Assembly (NCBI GenBank): GCA_963805705.1
Contig: CAWDVH010000004.1
Span: 930,001 to 994,000 of the forward strand
Direction: 5' to 3'
Length of the DNA stretch: 64,000 nucleotides
From: CAWDVH01 sp963805705
GTDB lineage: Bacteria; Actinomycetota; Actinomycetes; Streptosporangiales; Streptosporangiaceae
The notes under the pieces were generated by a model. The model made no database searches, had not been told where the DNA came from, and was given only the letters and a program-made list of their open reading frames with translations. A program made the position numbers and the translations under genes. Positions 43,619-52,002 of this stretch are shown piece after piece (within the stretch, counting starts at the first letter, position 1; each line of letters begins with the position of its first letter).

Positions 43619-44347
43619 GTGCCCGTCAGGCCAAGACAGGTGTTCGCTTTCTCCGGGGTCCTGAACCGCCCTCCAGCTGAGAAGAGTGACCCGGCGTTCC
43701 TTGAGTACGCGGTCAGCCTTGCCGCTGGCCGCGGGAAGAAACGGGTCTGCTTCATCCCCACGGCAACCGGTGATTCTCCCTCCGCCATTGAAGCGGTGAC
43801 CGAGGTTTTCGCCGACCGTGAGGACGTCGTCTTCAGTGTGCTCACGCTGTTCACGCAGCCCAGCGTTCCCGATGTCGGGGCGCATCTGATGGCGCAGGAC
43901 GTCCTGCTAGTCGGGGGCGGCAGCGTGGTAAACCTGATGGCGGTGTGGCGGGCGCATGGCCTGGCCACGGTCATGCGGGAATGCTGGGAGGCGGGGGTGG
44001 TTCTCGCTGGGTGGAGCGCGGGCAGCCTGTGCTGGCACCGCGGTGGACCGACCGACTCATTCGGCGACTCCCTGGCCGTGTTCACTGACAGCCTGGGCCT
44101 GCTGCCCTACAGCAATGGGGTTCATGACTCGCTCGACGACCAGCCCCGCCGCCGGGTCTACCGCGAGTACGTCGCCAACGGTGAACTCCCGGCCGGGTAC
44201 GCCACCGAGGACGGCGTCGGTCTGCACTACATCGGCACCGAACTGCATGAAGCCGTCGCCATGCGGGACGGCGCCCAGGCCTGGTGGGTCGAGCCGTCTC
44301 CCCACGGCGGCTACCACGACGAACCGATCCCGCCACGCAGGCTCTGA
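43619..44347 (+). CDS. Peptidase E-like (S51 family) protein
   Basis: 242 aa. The S51 fold resembles class I glutamine amidotransferases: RVCFIPTAT strand, LLVGGGSVVNLMAVWR, then nucleophile Ser133 in the elbow AGWSAGSLCWH. In dipeptidase E (alpha-aspartyl dipeptidase) a Ser-His-Glu triad cleaves Asp-X dipeptides; His in the region SNGVHDSLDDQP fits. Cytoplasmic, no signal peptide. Convergent with the SRPBCC gene. Confidence 0.88.
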   Translation: MPVRPRQVFAFSGVLNRPPAEKSDPAFLEYAVSLAAGRGKKRVCFIPTATGDSPSAIEAVTEVFADREDVVFSVLTLFTQPSVPDVGAHLMAQDVLLVGGGSVVNLMAVWRAHGLATVMRECWEAGVVLAGWSAGSLCWHRGGPTDSFGDSLAVFTDSLGLLPYSNGVHDSLDDQPRRRVYREYVANGELPAGYATEDGVGLHYIGTELHEAVAMRDGAQAWWVEPSPHGGYHDEPIPPRRL

Positions 44348-44372
44348 CTGCTCGGCGGGGATCTGTGTTTAG

Positions 44373-44840
44373 TTAGCTGCCTGCATACCGTGCCTGCAGC
44401 CGGCGCAGCGTGGCCTCGATGCCCGCGGCGTTCTTCTTCGGGTACCCGAGGAGCTCCAGTGCCTTGGCATGGACCGAGCTGATCTGGCTGTAGTCGAAGG
44501 TCTCCGTTACCCGGGTCGAGTCACCGGATGTCGGCGTAAATTCCCACCGCCAGTGGTGACCCATCGGGTGACGCCATTCCACCACGCGCCCGTCTTCGAG
44601 CTCGGTGACCCGGCTGGTGATCCGGTAGGGCACCCCGTACTGCTTCATATTCACCGAGAACTTCGCGCCCTGAGTGAGCCGCCGCGGTCCGTTCACGGTG
44701 CCCATCACCGTGCCCGACCCGTCGATTTCCCCGTGCCGGTGCGGATCGGCCACCAGGCCGAAGAGGTCACCGGCCGGGGCGTGTACCTCGGCGGTCCGGC
44801 TGACCTTGCGCGGGCCGGCATCGGCCACGGTGACTGTCAT
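44373..44840 (-). CDS. SRPBCC (START-like) family protein
   Basis: 155 aa. Begins with a beta strand KVSRTAEVHAPAGDLFGLVADPHRHGEIDGSG typical of polyketide cyclase/dehydrase-like SRPBCC domains, with a hydrophobic-cavity fold and C-terminal helix (HAKALELLGYPKKNAAGIEATLRRL). It probably binds a hydrophobic ligand. A -10 hexamer TAGGCT is 6 bases before ATG 44840, inside the end of the TetR gene, so it has its own leaderless transcript. Confidence 0.85.
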   Translation of the reverse strand: MTVTVADAGPRKVSRTAEVHAPAGDLFGLVADPHRHGEIDGSGTVMGTVNGPRRLTQGAKFSVNMKQYGVPYRITSRVTELEDGRVVEWRHPMGHHWRWEFTPTSGDSTRVTETFDYSQISSVHAKALELLGYPKKNAAGIEATLRRLQARYAGS

Positions 44841-44846
44841 GGCCCG

Positions 44847-44852
44847 AGCCTA
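44847..44852 (-). promoter_or_regulatory. -10 hexamer of the SRPBCC gene overlapping the TetR stop codon
   Basis: TAGGCT read on the minus strand; its first three bases are the TAG stop of the TetR gene. Six bases separate it from ATG 44840. Confidence 0.5.
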
Positions 44853-45500
44853 TCCAGCGGGCCCGCGCATGCGGTCGACCGCGTCAATGAGGACGGCGAC
44901 CAGATCGGCGAACCGCTCATCGGCGTCACCGAAGATCTCGGGCCCCGATTCCAGCACCAGCGGCGTCTGCCCGTCGCCGACCCGCTCGGCCCGCTGCTCC
45001 AGCGAGTAGCGGCTGTCGCCCGCGCTGATCGCCTGCTGGACGGCCTGCTCCTCGATGCAGAATCCCGCGACGAAGCTGTACATGAGTGAGTAACCGCGCA
45101 CGATGTCCTTCAGGGCGAAGCCCTGGGCCACCATCCGGGCCAGGGGGACCTCCTGAACGCGCAGCACCTCGGGATCGGTCAGGTAGGTTCCGGTGAATAC
45201 CTTCGCCCCGTCGCGATGGGACAGCAGGATGCGCCGGGCGCAGGTGGCGAACGCCCGCATCCCCTCTGGCCAGGGCGTTGCCTCGGGCAGCGCGGCCAGC
45301 TCGAGCACGAGCTGGCGCCACATCTGCGTGGCCATCTCGTCGATCAGCTGCTGCCGGTCGCGGACGTGCCAGTACAGGGCGGGTGCCTGGACGCCGAGGC
45401 GCGCCGCCACAGCGCGGACGGTCAGCCGGTCAAGGCCGACGTCGTCGAGCACGTCAAGGCCCGCCTGGACGATCTTCATCTTGGTGAGCCCACGCGCCAT
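44850..45500 (-). CDS. TetR-family regulator (TetR_C1 tetracycline-repressor-type C-terminus)
   Basis: 216 aa. N-terminal HTH: VQAGLDVLDDVGLDRLTVRAVAARLGVQAPALYWHVRDRQQLID landmarks (LTVRAVAARLG, ALYWHV) typical of TetR itself; C-terminal domain with SHRDGAKVFTGTYL as in TetR-class C-terminal families. It likely represses itself and the divergent oxidoreductase through two TTAACnnnGTTAA sites. TAAGCT, a -10, lies 6 bases before ATG 45500 and overlaps the first site. Confidence 0.9.
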   Translation of the reverse strand: MARGLTKMKIVQAGLDVLDDVGLDRLTVRAVAARLGVQAPALYWHVRDRQQLIDEMATQMWRQLVLELAALPEATPWPEGMRAFATCARRILLSHRDGAKVFTGTYLTDPEVLRVQEVPLARMVAQGFALKDIVRGYSLMYSFVAGFCIEEQAVQQAISAGDSRYSLEQRAERVGDGQTPLVLESGPEIFGDADERFADLVAVLIDAVDRMRGPAG

Positions 45501-45509
45501 CTTGACAGC

Positions 45510-45522
45510 TTAACAATGTTAA
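45510..45522. promoter_or_regulatory. TetR-type operator 1
   Basis: TTAACAATGTTAA, a palindrome with 5-bp arms and 3-bp centre, overlapping the putative -10 (45507-45512) of the TetR gene. Confidence 0.75.
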
Positions 45523-45547
45523 GGAACACTCTCAGCACAGCCGGTAT

Positions 45548-45560
45548 TTAACGTTGTTAA
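45548..45560. promoter_or_regulatory. TetR-type operator 2
   Basis: TTAACGTTGTTAA, same arms, 38 bp from operator 1 and directly abutting the GGAG ribosome site of the oxidoreductase gene. Confidence 0.75.
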
Positions 45561-45571
45561 GGAGTGTCGTC

Positions 45572-46570
45572 ATGAAGGCAGCGGTCGTCAGCAGCCAGGG
45601 GCAGACCCCGCAGTACGCGGATTTCGCTGACCCGCTCGATGAGCAGGGCCGCGAGGTGGTGGATCTCGTGGCGGCCGGCATTCATCCCATCGTCCGCTCG
45701 CTCGCGGGGGGCCAGCACTACGGCAGCACCGGGACCTGGCCGATGATCCCCGGAGTTGACGCGGTGGGGCGGACGAGCGAGGGCGAGCTGGTCTACACCG
45801 GCTACCCCAGGCCTCCCTACGGCACGCTCGCTGAGCGGATGAGCGTGCCCGGCGGAATGCGGCTGCCCCTGCCGTCTGGCGCCGACCCCGTGCAGATCGC
45901 CGCCGGCCTCAATCCGGGGCTCTCGTCGTGGCTGCCACTGCGCGCCCGCGTGCGCGAGGCCGCCGGGGCCAGTGCCGGGCTCGGGGCCAGCACCGGTCTC
46001 GACACGGTGCTCGTCCTCGGCGGGACGGGTATGGCGGGGCTGCTCGCCATCCAGAACGCCCGCGCCCTGGGCGCCGGCCGGGTCGTCGCGGCCGGCCGCA
46101 GCGAGGCCGGGCTCAGCCAGGCGGCCGGCTACGGCGCGGCGGCGGTACGGCTGACCGGCGACGGGGACGGCGATAGCGAGGCGATCGCGGCCGCCCTCGG
46201 CGGTACGGCTCCGTCTCTGGTCCTCGATTTCGTCTGGGGCAGGCCGGCCGAATCAGCCTTCGGCGCCCTCATCCGGCACGGGCTGGATGAGGACGACGCC
46301 GATATCTCCTACGTGCAGATCGGCGCCATGGCCGGGTCGCAGGCCGCCGTGCCGGCCTCGCTGCTGCGCAGCCGGCGCATCCGGATCAGCGGCAGCGGCG
46401 CGGGGTCCGCGTCGGTCGCCGAGATCATCGGGCAAGTGCCCGTCTACATGCGGCACATCGCGGACGGCACGGTCACCGTGCCGGCCAGGGTCATGCCGCT
46501 GTCGCGGGTGGCGGACGCGTGGCTGGCCGCCACGGACAGCAGGGAGCGGGTGGTAGTGGTCAGGGGATGA
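45572..46570 (+). CDS. Zinc-free MDR-type oxidoreductase (quinone oxidoreductase-like)
   Basis: 332 aa from ATG 45572 with GGAG 7 bases upstream. Medium-chain dehydrogenase fold: a GroES-like N-terminal half (PGVDAVGRTSEGELVYTG) without the structural or catalytic zinc ligands, then a Rossmann half with VLVLGGTGMAGLLAIQNARALGAGRVVAAGRS landmarks (GGTGMAG). NADPH-dependent reduction of quinones or enones is likely. Under the divergent TetR gene's control, so an inducible detoxification or catabolic enzyme. Ends 3 bases from the convergent AlkB-like gene. Confidence 0.88.
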   Translation: MKAAVVSSQGQTPQYADFADPLDEQGREVVDLVAAGIHPIVRSLAGGQHYGSTGTWPMIPGVDAVGRTSEGELVYTGYPRPPYGTLAERMSVPGGMRLPLPSGADPVQIAAGLNPGLSSWLPLRARVREAAGASAGLGASTGLDTVLVLGGTGMAGLLAIQNARALGAGRVVAAGRSEAGLSQAAGYGAAAVRLTGDGDGDSEAIAAALGGTAPSLVLDFVWGRPAESAFGALIRHGLDEDDADISYVQIGAMAGSQAAVPASLLRSRRIRISGSGAGSASVAEIIGQVPVYMRHIADGTVTVPARVMPLSRVADAWLAATDSRERVVVVRG

Positions 46571-46573
46571 GCG

Positions 46574-47203
46574 TCAGCGAATGCCGTGCGGGCGGAACTG
46601 GACGCTGATCCGCGGGCCCGTCACCCTGGTGGTCTTGGGGATGGCATGCTGCCAGGTCCGCTGGCAGGTGCCGCCCATGACGAGCAGGTCGCCGTGGCCC
46701 ACCTCGTGCCGCAGCGCGGGGCTGCCCCCGCCGCGGGGCCGCAGCAGCAGCGTGCGGGGAGTGCCCAGCGAGATGATCGCGACGATGGTCTCGCGGACCT
46801 GGCGGCCGGATGTGTCGCCGTGCCAGGCGACGCTGTCGCGGCCATCGCGATACAGGCACAGCCCGGCGGTGCACAGCGGCTCGCCGAGCTGCGGCCCGTA
46901 ATACGCGTCCAGCGCGCGGCGTGCCTCCGCCAGGGCCGGGTCGGGCAGCGCGTCGCCCTCGCCGTAGAAGCTGAGCAGCCGCGGGACGTCGACGACCTGG
47001 TCGTACATCTGCCGCCGCTCCGCGCGCCACGGCACGGCCCTGGCCAGCCGCTCGAACAGCGCGTCCGCGCCGGTCACCCAGCCCGGCAGCAGGTCAAGCC
47101 AGGCACCATGGGCCAGCACGGTGCGCTCTACCGCCGGGGCAAGCTCGCGCAGCCCCACTTCCTCGGCCAGGCCGAGCAGCGAAGCCTGGAAGGCACCGGT
47201 CAT
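46574..47203 (-). CDS. AlkB-like 2-oxoglutarate/Fe(II)-dependent dioxygenase
   Basis: 209 aa from ATG 47203. Iron ligands His128-x-Asp130 (AWHGD) and His186 (TWQHAIPK), and 2-oxoglutarate Arg in GPRISVQFRPH, are in place; LLLRPRGGG and HGDLLVMGG are further AlkB-family landmarks. Likely repairs alkylated bases by oxidative demethylation. TATGCT lies 6 bases before the ATG, a leaderless signal. Confidence 0.9.
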   Translation of the reverse strand: MTGAFQASLLGLAEEVGLRELAPAVERTVLAHGAWLDLLPGWVTGADALFERLARAVPWRAERRQMYDQVVDVPRLLSFYGEGDALPDPALAEARRALDAYYGPQLGEPLCTAGLCLYRDGRDSVAWHGDTSGRQVRETIVAIISLGTPRTLLLRPRGGGSPALRHEVGHGDLLVMGGTCQRTWQHAIPKTTRVTGPRISVQFRPHGIR

Positions 47204-47209
47204 GGTCGC

Positions 47210-47215
47210 AGCATA
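47210..47215 (-). promoter_or_regulatory. -10 hexamer for leaderless AlkB-like mRNA
   Basis: TATGCT on the minus strand, 6 bases before ATG 47203; no ribosome site. Confidence 0.5.
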
Positions 47216-47262
47216 CGCCAGTATCAAACAGGTGTTCGATCTGAGCTCAGCGCGGCCATCGG

Positions 47263-48624
47263 ATGGCCCCTATGGCCGAGCCGATGCTGACGCCGGGGAC
47301 CGCTGCTGCCGGTGACCTGCTGCTGCCGGGGCCACGGCGGCGAGCGGCCATCTGCTGTGAGACGCTCGGGGCTGTGAGCACGGATGCCCCTGACGCGCAG
47401 GCGCTGGCCGCGGGCGGGCTGGAGTGGGTGCTCGGGTCAGCGCGCGACACCGAGGATGGCCTGGTCTGGACCGGGGCGGCGGGTGACGACGAGGTCGATC
47501 CCACCTTGTACAGCGGCGCTGCCGGAATCGTGATCACGCTGCTGGAGGCCTATTGCCACTTTCGTGATGACCGGTACGCCGATGCCGCCGTCCGCGCCAG
47601 CCGGGCCATCGCCGCTGCGGTCGATGACACCAGCCATTGCTCGTTGTACTTCGGTCTCACGGGGATGGCCGTTGCCCTGCGCGCCGTCGGTGACATGCTG
47701 GCCGACGCCGACGCCGGCCAGGCGGCGGGCCAGGCCCTTGATATCGTCCGGTCCCGCTTCGACGGGGAGCGATGGAGCGAGCAATTCGAGCTGCTCGGCG
47801 GCAACGCCGGCATCGCGCTGGGCGCGCTCGCCGCGGGTGATCCCGCTCTGGCCGTGCTCGCCGTCACGCCCTACGTGCGGACGTCAGAGCCCACCGCGGG
47901 CGGCGTGCACTGGGAGGTGCGGGCCGGGATGGAGGCCCGCTTTCACCACATCTCGCACGGCACCCTGGGCATTGTCCAGGCCCTCGCCGCCGTGGGCCAG
48001 GCCACTGGCCGTCCTGACCTGACCGAGCTGGCGCTCGCCGGTGCCGCCGACGTGGTCAGCCGCAACGAGGCCGGCCCGTCGGGGTTCCTGGTCCCGCACT
48101 CGGATCCGCAGTACAAGCCGGACCTGATCGAGCGTTATAGCTTCGGATGGTGTCACGGGCCGGCGGGTGACGCCCAGGTGTTCCGGCTGCTCGGCGCGGT
48201 GACGAAAGACCCGGCCTGGCCGGTACTGGCCGACCGCTGCTGGCATACGGTGACCGGCTCCAGGCTGCCGCGCCGGGTGCGGCCGGGCTTCTGGGACAAC
48301 AACGGCCGCTGCTGCGGGACGGCCGGCGTGCTGGCGCTGGCCTGCGACCGGTACGCCGAGCGCGGCGGGGACCTGGCGTTCGCGACCGTGCTCGTCGATG
48401 ACCTGGTGTCGCGCGCGACCATCGACAGCTCGGGCGTGCGCTGGTCGAACGAGGAGCACCGGATCACCCCGAGCGCGCTCGAGCCACGGACCGGCTGGGC
48501 CCAGGGGAACGCCGGGATTGTCCGTGAGCTGCTGCGGTTTGCCCGTGCCACGACCGGGACCGGTTCGTCCTACGCCGTCACCTGGCCCGATCATCCGGCG
48601 GTCAGCCCCGTTCCCGGCCTCTAG
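47263..48624 (+). CDS. LanC-like (lanthionine synthetase C / LANCL fold) protein, stand-alone
   Basis: 453 aa from ATG 47263; a GTG at 47374 (VSTDAPDAQALAAG) removes 37 residues of low-complexity sequence and may be the true start. An alpha/alpha toroid is suggested by repeated YSGAAGIV, YFGLTGMAVAL, ISHGTLGIV and QGNAGIV motifs. Zinc-site motifs: Cys297 in GWCHGPAG and Cys350-Cys351 in GRCCGTAG; NisC has C-H-G at the second place, so the His ligand is Cys here. No lanthipeptide precursor, dehydratase or exporter lies nearby. It could be a glutathione-adding LANCL-like enzyme or a moonlighting cyclase. Confidence 0.85.
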   Translation: MAPMAEPMLTPGTAAAGDLLLPGPRRRAAICCETLGAVSTDAPDAQALAAGGLEWVLGSARDTEDGLVWTGAAGDDEVDPTLYSGAAGIVITLLEAYCHFRDDRYADAAVRASRAIAAAVDDTSHCSLYFGLTGMAVALRAVGDMLADADAGQAAGQALDIVRSRFDGERWSEQFELLGGNAGIALGALAAGDPALAVLAVTPYVRTSEPTAGGVHWEVRAGMEARFHHISHGTLGIVQALAAVGQATGRPDLTELALAGAADVVSRNEAGPSGFLVPHSDPQYKPDLIERYSFGWCHGPAGDAQVFRLLGAVTKDPAWPVLADRCWHTVTGSRLPRRVRPGFWDNNGRCCGTAGVLALACDRYAERGGDLAFATVLVDDLVSRATIDSSGVRWSNEEHRITPSALEPRTGWAQGNAGIVRELLRFARATTGTGSSYAVTWPDHPAVSPVPGL

Positions 48625-48701
48625 CCGCCGGCTCTGTGCGGGCCCGGGCGGCCCGGGGTCCTCGGTCAGATGACTGTCCCCTGGCATGTGAGACTGGGCC
48701 G

Positions 48702-49544
48702 GTGAGCCTCGACAACGCCGAGCAGATCGCGTACTGGTCCGGCAGCGGCGGCGCCGCGTGGGCCGCCTCGGCCGCGCGGATGGACCGGGAGCTGGACCGG
48801 CTCGGCCTGCTGGCGATGGACGCGCTCGCCCCCGCCGCCGGATCGGCCGTGCTCGATGTCGGCTGCGGTGCGGGAATGACCACCATGCAGCTAGCGCGCC
48901 GGGTCGGCCGCTCGGGCCGGGTCGTGGGCGTCGACGTGTCGGGGCCGCTGCTGAGCATCGCCCGCCAGCGGCCCGCGGAATCGGGAATGGCCAGCGTCGA
49001 CTTCGTGGAGGCTGACGCGCAGGACGCCGGGATCTGGGGGCCGTTTGACGCGGTATTCTCCCGTTTCGGCGTGATGTTCTTTGCTGACCCGGCAGCTGGC
49101 TTCGCCGGCCTGCGTCAGGCGGCCAGGCCCGGCGGCCGGCTCGGGTTTGTCTGCTGGCAGAGCCGGGCCGACAACCCGTGGTTCAGCGTGGCCAGCGGGG
49201 CCATAGAGGCACTGGCGGGCACTCGGCCGGCGCCGCCGCCCGATCCCGGCGCTCCCGGGCCGTTCGCCTTCGCCGACGCCGACCTGGTCCGGCGGATTCT
49301 GCTGGCCGGCGGCTGGCATGATGTGCGCGTGCAGCCCGAGGCCGATGAACTGGCCCTCGACGACGCGACGCTGGACGAGCGGGTGGCCTTCGCCATCCGC
49401 CAGGCCGGAGCCGTGCTCGCCGAGGTCCCCGCCGCGGTACGGGCCAGGGCCCCGGCGCGGGTGCGGCAGGCACTGGAGGCATTCCGGCGCGACGGGGCGG
49501 TGCGCCTGCGCCGGGCCGTCTGGGTCGTCACCGCGCGAGCCTGA
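48702..49544 (+). CDS. Class I SAM-dependent methyltransferase
   Basis: 280 aa from GTG 48702 (VSLDNAEQIAYWSGSGGAAW), the family's usual beginning. SAM motif I VLDVGCGAG, motif II acidic VGVDVSG, and FDAVFSRFGVMFFADP as the post-III region are clear. It resembles the UbiE/COQ5-like group; substrate unknown. GAGACT lies 6 bases before the start, a poor -10. Convergent with the APC permease. Confidence 0.85.
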   Translation: MSLDNAEQIAYWSGSGGAAWAASAARMDRELDRLGLLAMDALAPAAGSAVLDVGCGAGMTTMQLARRVGRSGRVVGVDVSGPLLSIARQRPAESGMASVDFVEADAQDAGIWGPFDAVFSRFGVMFFADPAAGFAGLRQAARPGGRLGFVCWQSRADNPWFSVASGAIEALAGTRPAPPPDPGAPGPFAFADADLVRRILLAGGWHDVRVQPEADELALDDATLDERVAFAIRQAGAVLAEVPAAVRARAPARVRQALEAFRRDGAVRLRRAVWVVTARA

Positions 49545-49601
49545 CCGGCCGGGGTGCCCGCCCCGCCGGCCCGGCCGGGTGCAGCCGCGCGGGCCCGCTC
49601 G

Positions 49602-51083
49602 CTAGGTTGCCTGCGCCTGGTCTTCCTCGATCGCGTCCAGGTGCACCAGCCCGACGTCGGTGATCCGCTCGGGCGTGGTCCGGTACAGGTAGATCATGTA
49701 GATCACGCCGAGCAGCATGAAACCGGCCACGCCCGGGCCCATATAGGACTCGGGCGGCGCCAGCGGGGCGACGAAGGAGAACGCCTTGATCCCGGCCGAG
49801 GTCAGCCAGGCGGGAATGAAGGCCAGGATGCCCAGGATCGGGATGATCACGTGCAGGATCGGGTTGAGGCCCGTGCCCCGGCGGACGAAGAATCCGAGGC
49901 AGGCCGCGTTCATCAGGATGTAGATCGCCGCCAGCACGATGACCAGGGCGGTGGCGACCATGAGGAACGCGGTAACCGGGTCGTAGCCGAACCCCAGGCC
50001 CAGCGTGACGGCGATGGTGATGGCGAAGGCGACGAAGATGGCGGTCGCCGGCGAGCGGTGCTTCGCATTTATATGGGCCAGGAATCGCGGGAAGGCGCCG
50101 ATCCGCCCCATCGCATACGCGGTCCGGCTGGAGACATTCACCCCGGCGTTGGCATTGGCGATGGTGGAGTTCACGATCGCCAGGAACACGAAGAACCAGA
50201 AGGCCCCGTACAGCGAGCGCGCCAGGCCTTCCCAGGATGCGGCGCCGGTCCCGGTGGTGAAGTGGACGAAGTTCGCGGGGCCGAAGGCGACATCCACGGC
50301 GTAGGTCGTGAAGACGTACAGCGCGCCGATGAGCAGGGTCGCCAGCAGGATGGCACGGGGGATCGTGCGGCGCGGGTTCCTGGCCTCCTCGGCGAGCGGC
50401 GCGGCGCCCTCGAAGCCCCCGAAGGCGAGGATGGAGTACACCGAGCCGGCGACGACCCCGGAGATGCCGTGGAACCCGGGCGGGGTGTACTTGGTGGTGA
50501 ACACGCTCAGGGTGTTATTGCTGCCCGCATGGACGACAAGGAAAATGGCCAGCACCAGGAAGACGCCGATCTCGAACAGGCCGAGGACCGTGCCCAGCCG
50601 GGCCGAGGTCCTGACCCCGTAGAACCCGGCCGCCAGGACGATCAGCGCGCCGAGGATCGCCCAGGGCCACCACAGGCTCGCCGGATAGCTATGCCACTCG
50701 GAGTTGATCGTCGCGGCGGTCGTGAAGCCGAGCTGGAGCAGCACCAGCGGGGGGATCAGGAAACCAACCAGGACGTACCCCCAGGCCACCAGGAATCCGA
50801 TCGACGGGTGCAGGCCGCGGGCGGCGTAGGTGGCCAGTGATCCGGCGGCGGGCAGCTCGCGGGCCAGCTGACCAATGGAAGACGCGCAGAACAGGCACGC
50901 CACCAGGGCGAAGACCACGGCGAGCGGCAGCGACCCGCCGGCGAACGCGACCCCGGCCGGGATCGACGCGGCGATGGCCGCGCCGGGGGCCATGTCGGTG
51001 ATGCTCTGGAAGGTGACCTCACGCAGGCCGATCGCGTCCCGCCGTAGCCCCGTCGATGTTCCTTGCTGGGCCGTTGTGGCCAT
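49602..51083 (-). CDS. APC-superfamily amino-acid permease
   Basis: 493 aa from ATG 51083, with GGAGG 5 bases upstream. Twelve helices; landmarks TDMAPGAAIAASIPAGVAFAGG (unwound TM1 with the substrate motif), FGGFEGAAPLAEEARNPRR (TM6 end and the conserved Glu-Glu loop), and a long C-terminal membrane region. Typical of amino-acid/polyamine proton symporters; closest pattern is the YhdG/GABA-permease-like group. Substrate not decided. A sequence GGCCGTAAACAGGCC, palindromic at its ends, lies about 80 bp upstream of the start. Confidence 0.9.
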   Translation of the reverse strand: MATTAQQGTSTGLRRDAIGLREVTFQSITDMAPGAAIAASIPAGVAFAGGSLPLAVVFALVACLFCASSIGQLARELPAAGSLATYAARGLHPSIGFLVAWGYVLVGFLIPPLVLLQLGFTTAATINSEWHSYPASLWWPWAILGALIVLAAGFYGVRTSARLGTVLGLFEIGVFLVLAIFLVVHAGSNNTLSVFTTKYTPPGFHGISGVVAGSVYSILAFGGFEGAAPLAEEARNPRRTIPRAILLATLLIGALYVFTTYAVDVAFGPANFVHFTTGTGAASWEGLARSLYGAFWFFVFLAIVNSTIANANAGVNVSSRTAYAMGRIGAFPRFLAHINAKHRSPATAIFVAFAITIAVTLGLGFGYDPVTAFLMVATALVIVLAAIYILMNAACLGFFVRRGTGLNPILHVIIPILGILAFIPAWLTSAGIKAFSFVAPLAPPESYMGPGVAGFMLLGVIYMIYLYRTTPERITDVGLVHLDAIEEDQAQAT

Positions 51084-51208
51084 TAATGCCTCCGGTACCT
51101 GCAGTGCCTGTGGCTCCCGCGGGGTGAATGTTACGGCGATCATGCCATATCGGACCGGCCGTAAACAGGCCCTGATCAGCGTGCCGGGCGAGCAGCCTGC
51201 GGGGCGGC

Positions 51209-51742
51209 TCAGGCGGAGTCCGGGCGGCCTTCCCGGCTGAGCGTCGCGGGGTCAGGCTCCTGGCGCGGCAGCAGGACCTCGCCGGTCACGTCAGCGCCGA
51301 GCCGGACCAGGTCACCGTCGGTCAGCCGGACCGCGGTGCCGGGCAGCACCCGGTCGCCATTGACGTAGGTGCCGTTGGTCGAGTGCTCATCCCGGACGGT
51401 CGCGCGCCCGGAGTCGTCCATGGTCACCGTCGCGTGGCGCCTCGAGACGTTCTCGTACGCGGAGAACGCCGCGGCGACCAGGGATTCCGCCGGGTCACGG
51501 CCCAGCAGCAGCGACGTTCCCGCCGGCACCTCCACGTTGCCGGTGGGGAAGGCCAGGCGCAGGACGGCCGCCGAGATCGACCGCCCCCGGTCGTCGCGCT
51601 TGAGGTACTCCTGCATCACGGTGGCAGGCGCGGCCGGGTCATCTTCCCAGGAGCCGCGGGGCAGGTTCGCGCCGCAAGTGAAGCAGATGAGATCGCCCGG
51701 CTTCACCTGGGCTGCGCAGGCGGGGCAGGTCAGGGTCGCCAT
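51209..51742 (-). CDS. FHA-domain protein with N-terminal zinc ribbon
   Basis: 177 aa; AGGAGG is 5 bases before ATG 51742. A double-CxxC zinc ribbon (Cys6, Cys9, Cys20, Cys23) precedes an FHA domain (about 70-160) with the phosphothreonine-binding landmarks LLGRD, SRRHATV and STNGTYVNG. Such proteins dock on Ser/Thr-kinase targets in the cytoplasm. The pseudokinase at 33 kb is too far to be called a partner. Confidence 0.92.
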   Translation of the reverse strand: MATLTCPACAAQVKPGDLICFTCGANLPRGSWEDDPAAPATVMQEYLKRDDRGRSISAAVLRLAFPTGNVEVPAGTSLLLGRDPAESLVAAAFSAYENVSRRHATVTMDDSGRATVRDEHSTNGTYVNGDRVLPGTAVRLTDGDLVRLGADVTGEVLLPRQEPDPATLSREGRPDSA

Positions 51743-51967
51743 GAGGTCCTCCTGGACGGTCTCTCCGATCTCGGGTGACGGACGGCTTGAGCGTAACGCT
51801 CATGAGGATGCCTCGCGTCCCGCTCCGGACCTTAACCGTCCTCCTCGCGTTCCGTTGGGGCGTACTGATTTAAGACACGATATCCGGCCGGAATCCCCCG
51901 CCGATCCGAGGCCGCGGCGGCGTGCCACGGCCGCCGAAGCCCAGGATGGTAGCCAGGCCGACCGTCC

Positions 51968-51996
51968 TGGACAGCCGTGCACGCCGCGCATACGCT
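51968..51996 (+). promoter_or_regulatory. Promoter of the Rieske oxygenase gene (-35 TGGACA, -10 TACGCT)
   Basis: TGGACA (51968-51973), a 17-bp spacer and TACGCT (51991-51996), then 6 bases to GTG 52003. It is the best housekeeping-type promoter in the window and predicts a leaderless mRNA. Confidence 0.65.
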
Positions 51997-52002
51997 CGCG
52001 GC

